A DNA stretch of 29,871 bases, taken from NCBI GenBank assembly GCA_963575745.1, contig CAUYUJ010005632.1, forward strand, positions 30,001-59,871, in the 5' to 3' direction. This DNA is from Prorocentrum cordatum (taxonomy: Eukaryota; Sar; Dinophyceae; Prorocentrales; Prorocentraceae). Positions 21,890 to 29,871 of this stretch are shown piece by piece. The notes under the pieces are model-generated. The model saw only the letters and a program-made list of their open reading frames with translations, ran no database searches and was not told where the DNA came from. Positions within the stretch are counted from its first letter, which is position 1. Every line of letters begins with the position of its first letter. Both the position numbers and the translations under genes were made by a program.

Positions 21890-24842
21890 GGCCCAGTCCT
21901 GGGGACCTGATGCGCCGCCAGAGGCCAAGCCACGAGAGCCCAGACTCGTCCGCCTGGGCAGGCGGGAGCGGGCCATCCTGGCCACGCGTATGCGCCGCAT
22001 GGCTCGGCACTGGCGCCCTACCCCGTCGCTGGGGACCACGGCTCAGGACCGCAGGCGCTGGGACTCCTACTGCGTGCCGTACATCTTCCACCAGCTGGGC
22101 TCTGGGGAGTACACAGCCATGCTGGACGACCTGGCAGCCACCACGGGCAGCGGATCCCGAATTGCCGAGCGCATGAGGATTGCACGGGAGTTGGGTGACG
22201 AAGCTTGGAACCGTGGAGGGGATGCCAGGCGCCTCCAGCGGCAGTGGTTGGAGCATCTGCAAGTGGCTAATCAGGATGCTTTCGAGCGTGAGGCGGCTCA
22301 GCAGGACCGCACCCAGTCAGCCGCGGAGCGGTGGTTCGACCGCCAGTCCCAGGCGACGTCGGGAACGCAGGCCCCCACCGTCTATTTCGACGACCGCATC
22401 CACTGCTGGAGGTTGTGCGCCGCGAAGGTGCTGGAGGCCGACCTCGGCCCATCCACCTCGACTGGGACCTCGGAGGAGCCGCTGTGTTGCTCTGCCTCGC
22501 CCGTTGAATGCACCGAGCTCACTCCCACCCCAGCCGCGTGCAACCTCACGGACGAGCACCGAGGAGCTGCCCCATGTATTTCAGCTGGTGGTCTCTCTGC
22601 CGCCCGAGGCAGCCCAGATCAGCTTACGTCAGTTGGTGGTTTCTCTGGCTCAGCTGGTTCAACGGGCGATGGTCTCTCGGCCGCCGATGGTGGCACCCAG
22701 GCGCAGCTTATTTCAGTCAGTGGTGTTTCGGGCTCTACAGTTTCCACGGATGGTGGTTTCCTGGCCGCTGGAGGCACCCAGGTGCAACTTACGTCAGGCC
22801 GTGGCCCCTCTGGCTCAGATGCCTCAACTGTAGATGGTTTCTCTGTCGCCGTTGGAGGCACTCAGGAGCAGCTTACGCCAGTTGGTGGTTGCTCGGGCTT
22901 TGCTGCTCCCACAGGCGGGCCTTTCTTGGCCGCTGGAGGCCCTCAGGCGCAATTTACGTCAGATGGTGGTTTCTCGGACCCAGTTGTTACAGCAGGTGTT
23001 GGTGGCTCTGCCCACGGAGGCAGTCAGGCGTTGCTTACGTCAGTTTTTGTTTCTGCAGGCTCAGCTGTCTCATCTGGGGAAAGCCACTGCGGCCCTGGGC
23101 AGCCTAACATCATCGATATGGCCCATGAGACTGTGGCACACCCTACCGAGGGCGGGGACGTCAGTGTCGGCAGTGTTGGCGGCCAGTCCACCTGCAGCGG
23201 GACTTCGGCAAAGCCCCAGTGCGACGTCGCCAAGTATCGACCCTCAGCAGCAGGAGCCCGCAGAGGCAAGCGTCGACAGCGGAGCCACAGGCGCGTCACC
23301 TTCCACAGCGTCAATGCCAGCCCCAGCTGGGGCAACGTTGTGGGCTACCTCCACGGCGCGGCACACCAGCAGCTCACCGAGGGCAAGATTCCGATCATCG
23401 GTTTCCAGGAGCACGGCAAGCGGCGTTTATGGGCCGAAGAGAGCGCACGGGCCCTGGCGCCCTTGGGCTGGAGGGCCCTGCCCACGCCAGCGACGGACGG
23501 CCCGAATGGAGGGGCCTCGGCGGGTGTCTTGCTGGCGATACCTGCCTGCGTCGGCGTCACTCTTGCATCTGGACAGCGACACTGGGACATATCTCCCCCA
23601 GGTTGTGCAGGCAGGCTCCTGATGGCCACCCTCGAGGCCAAGGGCATCGGCAAGTTACTGGTTTTCTGTGCGTATTGCTTCACTGGTCAGAAGTTGGCGT
23701 CTGTGGGCAATTCAGCTCTCCTGTCAGTTATCACGGGGTGGGCAGTCCAGCTCCAGCTGCCCTGGATCGTCATCGCGGACTGGGAGAATCTACCTGACGC
23801 GTTGGAGCGTTCGCCGTGGAACAACCAGCTCAGAGGCCGCGTCGTAGCGTGGCAAGGGGAAGGGGGCACCAACCGCTCCCCGCACGGTGAGCGCGTGATC
23901 GAGTATTTCTGGATGCACTCCAGTTTGGCTGCCAATATTTCCCCAGCCCGCATTGACGACGACGCGGTCTACCACCCTCATAGAGCCACATGGGTCGAGT
24001 TTCAGCAGCCTTGGTCGGCCTTTACCTACACCAAGCTCATCCGACCCCACAAGTTCCCGACCCCAGGAGTCAAGCCGAGGCACTTCGATCTCTCGTGCCC
24101 AGACGTGCCTGCAGGTTTCGACCCCGATGCGGTGCCTACCCAGGAGCTCCTGGACGACACCTGGGAGGCTTTCTGCCACGCCGCCGAGGAGGAGCTGATC
24201 CAGAAGGTGGGTTTGGACCCCAGCAGTCGGCAAGCCGATCAATGCCGAGGGCGCGGGGGACCACCGCGCTTCAGGAAGTGCCCGTTGCTCCCGACCCACA
24301 CCGAGGCCATCGCTTCGTGCGGGGAGGCCAAGCGTTGGAGGTGGTTTGCCAACGAGTTGGCTTGGCTGGGCATCATTGAAGTAAAGCTTTTCAGCTACAC
24401 GGGCGCTTCCGACCTGGCCCTCACCACGTTGCACCAGCAGCGGCACGCCTCCATCCGCAAGTTGCGTGACCGCTTCAGGCACCACATGCTGTTAGAAGGC
24501 GTGGCTGAGCTGCAGGAGTTCTTCGAGGTTTTCACGTCTCGGGACCGCGGTTATGAAGACTTGCAGGAGCTCTCGGCTTGGCGCCTCAGCTGCAGTCAGT
24601 ATGCCTCGTACTTGGAGTGGCAGATCGGCAAGGAACGACGAGATTCCTTCAAGCAGCGGTTGGAGGACGACTTCCCAGGCTCGCAGGGGCTCCTCCACAG
24701 GGTCACCAAGTGGCGCCAGGCTTGGCAGGGTCCCAAGGGCAGCATCTCCAAGAAGCTGCTCCCAGCGGCGCCTCAGGCCGCCGTGGACCAGGAGTTGCAC
24801 GACTGGTCGAAGGTCTGGACCACTGGCTCAGGTTTCCCCTAG
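21882..24842 (+). CDS. LINE ORF2, first part: N-terminal extension and APE-like endonuclease
   Basis: 986 codons to TAG 24840-24842. Residues 1-200 are basic and helical, family unknown. A Gly/Ser/Thr-rich tandem repeat follows (22611-23085). The endonuclease spans about 23296-24020: Asn in FHSVNASPSWGNV; the metal-binding Glu in GFQEHGK (23409); the Gly-rich strand GGASAGVLLAI; Asp and Asn in VIADWENLP (Asp 23778), the usual GDFN position; and a final His in HRATWVEF (about 23980), the usual SDHxxV position. The usual Asp before that His is not clear. This domain nicks target DNA to prime reverse transcription. The last 250 residues are a linker leading towards RT. The reading frame continues unchanged after the TAG, so this is one gene with an internal stop. 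Confidence 0.82.
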   Translation: MRKAQSWGPDAPPEAKPREPRLVRLGRRERAILATRMRRMARHWRPTPSLGTTAQDRRRWDSYCVPYIFHQLGSGEYTAMLDDLAATTGSGSRIAERMRIARELGDEAWNRGGDARRLQRQWLEHLQVANQDAFEREAAQQDRTQSAAERWFDRQSQATSGTQAPTVYFDDRIHCWRLCAAKVLEADLGPSTSTGTSEEPLCCSASPVECTELTPTPAACNLTDEHRGAAPCISAGGLSAARGSPDQLTSVGGFSGSAGSTGDGLSAADGGTQAQLISVSGVSGSTVSTDGGFLAAGGTQVQLTSGRGPSGSDASTVDGFSVAVGGTQEQLTPVGGCSGFAAPTGGPFLAAGGPQAQFTSDGGFSDPVVTAGVGGSAHGGSQALLTSVFVSAGSAVSSGESHCGPGQPNIIDMAHETVAHPTEGGDVSVGSVGGQSTCSGTSAKPQCDVAKYRPSAAGARRGKRRQRSHRRVTFHSVNASPSWGNVVGYLHGAAHQQLTEGKIPIIGFQEHGKRRLWAEESARALAPLGWRALPTPATDGPNGGASAGVLLAIPACVGVTLASGQRHWDISPPGCAGRLLMATLEAKGIGKLLVFCAYCFTGQKLASVGNSALLSVITGWAVQLQLPWIVIADWENLPDALERSPWNNQLRGRVVAWQGEGGTNRSPHGERVIEYFWMHSSLAANISPARIDDDAVYHPHRATWVEFQQPWSAFTYTKLIRPHKFPTPGVKPRHFDLSCPDVPAGFDPDAVPTQELLDDTWEAFCHAAEEELIQKVGLDPSSRQADQCRGRGGPPRFRKCPLLPTHTEAIASCGEAKRWRWFANELAWLGIIEVKLFSYTGASDLALTTLHQQRHASIRKLRDRFRHHMLLEGVAELQEFFEVFTSRDRGYEDLQELSAWRLSCSQYASYLEWQIGKERRDSFKQRLEDDFPGSQGLLHRVTKWRQAWQGPKGSISKKLLPAAPQAAVDQELHDWSKVWTTGSGFP
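22611..23085 (+). repeat. coding tandem repeat, six units of 27-28 codons
   Basis: Between the ORF2 N-terminus and the endonuclease, units of 81-84 bp begin with a -QLTS-type element and hold SGS and DGGFLAAGG-like blocks. Examples are PDQLTSVGGFSGS, TQAQLISVSGVSGS and TQVQLTSGRGPSGS. Unit length is a multiple of three and no stop occurs, so selection has kept the frame. It is probably a flexible linker that expands and shrinks. Confidence 0.8.
24840..24842 (+). other. in-frame TAG inside LINE ORF2
   Basis: The single stop between endonuclease and RT, context CCC TAG CCG. Both sides are open for thousands of bases. A nonsense mutation that silences this copy is the simplest explanation; programmed readthrough is possible. 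Confidence 0.75.
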
Positions 24843-27800
24843 CCGTGGAGGGGCCTCCAGCAAGTCGCCGTCACGCCGCCCAGCCCTCACCACCTGCGCG
24901 GTTTGGCCCAGCGTTTCAGGGCCAAGACGGGGATTGGCGTGGACGGATGGCAACCCAAGCTTTGGGCCTACCTCACGGACGGCACGCTCTCGGTGCTCGC
25001 GTCATTGCTGGCCTGGTGCCAACAACTGGGGCGGTGGCCGTCCCAGGTCCACCCCCTGCTCGTTTTCATCATCGGGAAGCTCGATGGAGGGGGCCGACCC
25101 ATCATTCTTCTACCTGGCCCTTGCCGAATCTGGGAGGCGTGGCAGCTGCCCACCATCAGGGGCTGGTTGGCGGCGCACCCCAGGAGCTACGACTACACGG
25201 CGGCGGGCCAATCATCGGAGCGTGCGCTGTGGAAAGCTTTGTTGGACGACGAGCTCGTGTTGGGCACAGGCATACGCGCGGCCACGATGCTGGCGGACCT
25301 CGCCAAGTGTTATGAGAAGGTTCCGCATGAGCGTATGTGGTGGCTAGCAGCTTGGTGGGACGGCCCGCTGGAGGTGGTCGCGCTCGCCCTGGCAAGTTTC
25401 GCCTTTGGCCGTGCCATTCGTCTCGGGGAGGCCTGCTCGGCGGAGGTCCTGTCCTCCACAGCGCTCCCAGCGGGCAGCCGTTTCGCGCCCACCTTCCTGA
25501 GGTTCTACCTCACGCTGTGCTTCGACGACCTGCTGAGGGTTTTCCGCCTCACGATCTATTTGTACGTTGATGACATCGCCCTGCGGGTCATGTCCACCGA
25601 GGCGCGCGTCTTGCACATGCTGCCGCAGGCCACGCGCTTGCTGTCTTGGATGCTGGAGTCCTTGGGCCTGGAGGTAGCCCGAGCGCGGGACGGGGCGAGA
25701 GGCAAGTGCTCTTTCCTGCAAACGGCCACTCCGTCTTCAGGCTTGACGCAGGCCATGGCCGTCCTGGGAGTACCGCCCAGCACCTCCGAGCGGTGGCTCG
25801 GCATCGACTACGGTCCCAGCGTCAAGACAGAGAACCAGTCAGCCCCAGTCAGACACGCGCGGCTCAAGATAGCCAAGCAGCGTTGGCCTAAGATCCGCGG
25901 CCTTCCTCGTGCACGCGGGGGCAAGCTCAAGATGGTCGTGCGGCAGGGCCTCGGGGCCTCGGTCGCCTACGGCGCCCGTGTCCGCGGCACGCCCAGGCCC
26001 ATCGTGCGTTTCATCCAGCAGAAGGATCGGGCCGTCCGCAGGGGCGCCACAGCTTTTACCTCCCGAGTCTTGCACGACGGCCTCGACCCCAGTTGCGCCG
26101 ACACCCTCGTTCTGGCACCGCTGCTGGCTTGGGCGAGGGAAGCTTGGGACCACCCAGAGGGGCGGCGTGCGCAGGCCGCAGCATGGGCCCGAGTGCAGCA
26201 ACAGCTCGCGCTGTACATGGGCGCCGACGCTCAGGAGTTGTGGTCAGTGGTGCGCGGCCCAGCGGGGGCCACCTCAGTCACAGTTCGAGCCCATGGTTGG
26301 AGCATGCCGTCAGCCTTCGAGATTGTCTTGCCTCCACGTGGCGGGGTGCTCCAAGGAGGGGACGCCCATCTTGATCTACTGCAGATTTGCCCCAAGTCGG
26401 TCGAGGCCGCCGTGCTTTTGGCCGCCCGTTCCAGAGCCCTGTGCCAGTGGGCGGCGGCTCAGCCCGAGCGGGCTGCGCTCCTGCCAGCGCCGTGGCTCAC
26501 CCCGGCGTGGCAGTTGGTCAAGCGGCGCAAGCAGGACGGGTGGCTGCAACACCATGCCGACGCGGTCAAGAAGGCGGTGTTGGGCGGTTTCCCTTCGCAG
26601 GAGGCCCTTTTCTCTTCGGGCCAGGCGGACACTCCGTATTGCCAGCTTTGCGACGACACGACCTGTTTCGGCACCCACCAGCACTATTATTGGCGGTGCG
26701 GCAGCCCGACGTGTGCCACGGTGAGGGAGCAGCTGACGGCCCACGACGCGTCACCTACCTTCAGAGACGTCGGCCACCTGGGCGTGTCGGCCTCCTCGTC
26801 GGAAGCCTCAAGATGGTTGTGGGAGCGGGGTTTGCGGCGAACCCCATGTTACGGCTTGGCTTGGAGTCTGCCGTCGCAGCGCACCCATTGGATCGTCAAT
26901 GGCGCGGCCCCCGAGCTCACCGATGTGCTGGTTTCGGACGGATCAGTCAAAGGCTTGGATGACCTCAGGCACGGCGGCTGGGCGGCTTTGCAGTGCACAG
27001 CGGAGGCCGACGACGTGGTGCAGGGCCTGTACGGCCCACTGCCCTTTCCCGACCCCAGCTCGGTCCTGGCAGAGTTGTGGGGTCTCCTCCACGCCCTCAG
27101 GCATTCGGTCTTCATCACGGCCATCATCATTGACAATGCTCAGGTGGTCCAAGGCTTGGCTCGTGGCAGGGCATGGTGTTGTTCAGCGGCCAGGCCCTAT
27201 GCGCACGTCTGGCTCGAGATCTGGGATCGCCTGGATGACATGGGCATCCTTCCTGGCAGAGAGTTGTCGGTCATCAAAGTCGCCTCGCACATATCGCAGG
27301 CCAAACGCCTAGAGCTGCCAGAGGAGGTCCAGACTCACATGAGGCACAATGACTTAGCCGACGAATGGGCCAAGCAAGGAGCAGACCTCAGCGCGCCGCC
27401 AGAGTGGGCCACGTTGCAGGTCAAGCAGGAGCTCAAGGCCACCAAGCGCGTGCTCGAGTACATCGGGCACTTCAGGGTCCTCCTCGACGGGGTCAAGTTG
27501 GCGGAGCCTAGGCCCAAACGACAGCAGGGCCAAGAGGCCAACATTCCTCAGGCTGCACGACCCCAGGCTGGTCCCAGGCACCCGCACGTTCTGGAAGTGT
27601 GCCGCGGTTATTCCAAGTGCACCAACTGCGGCAAGGTTGCCCGCACTCGCCTCGCGGCCTTTCAGTTGCAGGAGTGCCGTGGTCGTCTCCAAGGGCTCCA
27701 GGGCAAGTTAGTCAAGAGTGCGGCCAAGAGAGGCAGTGTGGCGGTGCCTCTTCTCGTGGCGGCAGGCGCCGCCGCTCGGCCTGTGCGACAGCGAGCAGAC

Positions 27801-29342
27801 CATGGAGATCAGGGTGAGCCCCGAGTAGAGCCCGACCCTGCGCCTGCCTCCCAGCTGGGCCCCGACCCGCTGTGGGCTCCTGTCGCAGCAGCCCGCGCGG
27901 CTCTTGGCAGGATGGAGCGGATGCCTGACGGCCCTGTCTGCATGGGAACCCCGCCAAGCCAGCCACACATCACGCCCGAACAGCAGCATGTCCGTTCCAT
28001 CATGGACGATGCCATCATCTGGGCGTCTTTCTGGATCGATCGTTTCGACGTGGCAGGCTTCACCAACGAGTGGGACTACCGTACGTGGTGTTCGGAATAT
28101 CTTGAAAGGTTTCTCAGCTCGGCGGCGTGGGCACCAGTTCGAGAGCATCTTCTACGTAGCAACCCTGGCCGCACTCTCGGACAGGTCGTCGACGACCTAT
28201 GCGCCACCTCTTGGACGCGTGCCGAACCAGCCCGTCAGGCTCAGTTCGCCAGGGTACGGCCTGACTCGGGTTTGACAGCCAGGCAGCGCCGTCGGCTGCT
28301 TCGGCATCACTTCGATGTGTTGAACCAGGCCAGGGAGCGTTTCAGGGATCTTCTTGGAGATCGTGCCCCGCCTGAGACGGCCTCCTGGCACCAGTGGGTC
28401 TTCGAGCCCCTCTCCTCGGATGACGACCAAGGAGGTGATGCGGCAGGCCGCGCCGCCGAGGACGCCCATGGCTACGACGATACCGACGAGTTCGCGGCCC
28501 TCAGCGTGCACAGCGACCTCGAGGTGGTGGAGGCAGACGGCAAGGCCACGCAGGCCACAGGCACCCAGGCGTCAGAGCGCGAGTCGTCGCCCAATCCCGA
28601 CCTCGCCCCCAGGGCACTCCAGCCACAGGAGGAGGGAGCTCCAGCGGGAGGGGCGAGGCGGGAGGGTGTTTTGCGGATCCGCAGTGCGGCAGCCACCTGT
28701 TCCCAGGACGTGGACGACGGTGCTACGGCTGGCGCTGGGGCAGCTCCTGTTCCCACGGTGCCGCCTGCTGCTCAACCCGCTGGCGAGCCTGGAGCTGATC
28801 AGGGCGAGTTGGCCAGCTCCCTGGACGTGGACGGCAAGGCTGCCACCCAGGCAGCGGCCGCTGTGTGCTCCGCCCCCTTGGCGGCACACCAAGCTCGTGC
28901 TGGCCAGGGCAGCCTGAAACACGGTGGTAAGGCCCCAAGGACTGGTTCCTCAGCATCCTCGGCGGCGGCGGCGGGCTCTGGCCAGGGCGGCCTGGCACCG
29001 CTGGCGGGGTCCCCGCCGCCCTCGGCTGGGGCTGCGGCGGCCTCGGAGCCAGAGCGGGGTGCGCGCGGGCGGGCGGCCTCTGCCCAGCCCGCCAGGAGTG
29101 GCCAGGCGCTGCCTGAGACGGCCAGAGCCGCTTCATCGGAGCCTCGGCCACATACGGTCGAGATCATTGGCAACTTCGTGGTCTGCGTCGTGTGCGGTTC
29201 CTACTACAGCTCGGTGGCCAGGAACCTCGGCGGGCCGCGCAGGCGGCTGGACCCGCGCGACCCAGGCGACAAGGAGCACCTCAGGCGCATTCGCCGCATC
29301 CAGCGCGGCCAGGACCCAAAGACTGGAAGGGATCTGAGTTGA
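24843..29342 (+). CDS. LINE ORF2, second part: reverse transcriptase, RNase H, zinc motifs
   Basis: Same frame as the first part, after the TAG, to TGA 29340-29342 (1,499 codons). RT: motif A with Asp at 25296 (LADLAKCYEKVP), an SAGSRFAPT-like motif B near 25470 (LPAGSRFAP), motif C YVDD with Asp-Asp 25569-25574. RNase H: Asp in SDGS (26937), Glu in AELWGLL (27072), Asp in IIDNAQVV (27132), Asp in HNDLADEWAKQ (27351), a complete set. A cysteine motif at about 27618-27677 (CTNCGK, then a Cys 15 residues on) may bind nucleic acid. A helical domain of unknown family lies at 28000-28420. A Ser/Ala/Pro-rich tail ends in CVVCGSYY and a basic C-terminus. First-strand synthesis and RNA removal at the target are the expected roles. 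The C-terminal extension of about 650 residues after RNase H is unusually long. Confidence 0.87.
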   Translation, partial: PWRGLQQVAVTPPSPHHLRGLAQRFRAKTGIGVDGWQPKLWAYLTDGTLSVLASLLAWCQQLGRWPSQVHPLLVFIIGKLDGGGRPIILLPGPCRIWEAWQLPTIRGWLAAHPRSYDYTAAGQSSERALWKALLDDELVLGTGIRAATMLADLAKCYEKVPHERMWWLAAWWDGPLEVVALALASFAFGRAIRLGEACSAEVLSSTALPAGSRFAPTFLRFYLTLCFDDLLRVFRLTIYLYVDDIALRVMSTEARVLHMLPQATRLLSWMLESLGLEVARARDGARGKCSFLQTATPSSGLTQAMAVLGVPPSTSERWLGIDYGPSVKTENQSAPVRHARLKIAKQRWPKIRGLPRARGGKLKMVVRQGLGASVAYGARVRGTPRPIVRFIQQKDRAVRRGATAFTSRVLHDGLDPSCADTLVLAPLLAWAREAWDHPEGRRAQAAAWARVQQQLALYMGADAQELWSVVRGPAGATSVTVRAHGWSMPSAFEIVLPPRGGVLQGGDAHLDLLQICPKSVEAAVLLAARSRALCQWAAAQPERAALLPAPWLTPAWQLVKRRKQDGWLQHHADAVKKAVLGGFPSQEALFSSGQADTPYCQLCDDTTCFGTHQHYYWRCGSPTCATVREQLTAHDASPTFRDVGHLGVSASSSEASRWLWERGLRRTPCYGLAWSLPSQRTHWIVNGAAPELTDVLVSDGSVKGLDDLRHGGWAALQCTAEADDVVQGLYGPLPFPDPSSVLAELWGLLHALRHSVFITAIIIDNAQVVQGLARGRAWCCSAARPYAHVWLEIWDRLDDMGILPGRELSVIKVASHISQAKRLELPEEVQTHMRHNDLADEWAKQGADLSAPPEWATLQVKQELKATKRVLEYIGHFRVLLDGVKLAEPRPKRQQGQEANIPQAARPQAGPRHPHVLEVCRGYSKCTNCGKVARTRLAAFQLQECRGRLQGLQGKLVKSAAKRGSVAVPLLVAAGAAARPVRQRADHGDQGEPRVEPDPAPASQLGPDPLWAPVAAARAALGRMERMPDGPVCMGTPPSQPHITPEQQHVRSIMDDAIIWASFWIDRFDVAGFTNEWDYRTWCSEYLERFLSSAAWAPVREHLLRSNPGRTLGQVVDDLCATSWTRAEPARQAQFARVRPDSGLTARQRRRLLRHHFDVLNQARERFRDLLGDRAPPETASWHQWVFEPLSSDDDQGGDAAGRAAEDAHGYDDTDEFAALSVHSDLEVVEADGKATQATGTQASERESSPNPDLAPRALQPQEEGAPAGGARREGVLRIRSAAATCSQDVDDGATAGAGAAPVPTVPPAAQPAGEPGADQGELASSLDVDGKAATQAAAAVCSAPLAAHQARAGQGSLKHGGKAPRTGSSASSAAAAGSGQGGLAPLAGSPPPSAGAAAASEPERGARGRAASAQPARSGQALPETARAASSEPRPHTVEIIGNFVVCVVCGSYYSSVARNLGGPRRRLDPRDPGDKEHLRRIRRIQRGQDPKTGRDLS

Positions 29343-29871
<529 letters not shown>

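Overview
The window looks like nuclear DNA of a dinoflagellate. It is very GC-rich and full of micro- and minisatellites. At 20529-20549 it carries the 21-nt invariant part of the dinoflagellate trans-spliced leader (dinoSL). All convincing coding sequence lies on the + strand and belongs to two large retrotransposons. I recognise no ordinary host gene, tRNA, rRNA or CRISPR array.

Layout. 1-3383 is gene-free: (TA)n, tetranucleotide runs, a 12-bp minisatellite, purine trinucleotide runs and one copy of a dispersed repeat whose sister copy lies at 19300-19860. 3384-19013 (15.6 kb) is a tyrosine-recombinase (YR) retrotransposon. Its key evidence is a pair of interleaved direct repeats, A1 ... 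B1-A2-B2, which is the split-direct-repeat layout of Ngaro/PAT-type elements, together with a YR bearing R, K, HxxR, W and Y residues and a reverse transcriptase/RNase H. The order is: A1; a 717-aa ORF with membrane segments and a Cys/His cluster; an in-frame UAG; a very long Gag-Pol frame (Gag-like region, CCCH finger, cytosine-methyltransferase-like domain, RT, RNase H, second methyltransferase-like region); the YR in an overlapping frame; an RRM / ZZ-like zinc finger / RS-KG-rich module; hairpin-forming tandem repeats; B1, A2, B2.

19014-20528 is gene-free: G/C-run DNA, the second dispersed-repeat copy and a (CA)n-rich tract. 20529-29724 is a non-LTR retrotransposon (LINE). It starts with the dinoSL, which implies that this copy was reverse transcribed from a full-length trans-spliced mRNA. 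It is bordered on both sides by (AC)n DNA, which suggests insertion into an AC microsatellite. ORF1 has a C4 zinc finger and coiled coils. Its stop overlaps the ATG of ORF2 (ATGCGTAA). ORF2 carries an APE-like endonuclease, RT and RNase H, and is interrupted by a single in-frame TAG between endonuclease and RT.

Working together: in the YR element, Gag-like protein and RT/RNase H would make cDNA, and the YR would recombine a circular form into the genome. The B1/A2 junction contains a long interrupted palindrome that a circle junction between the two element ends would recreate. In the LINE, endonuclease nicks and RT primes on the cut target. Both copies may be partly decayed: the YR element needs three reading-frame switches, all in the -1 direction, after pol, and the LINE has the internal stop. 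The domain calls come from motif reading only; no database search was made.
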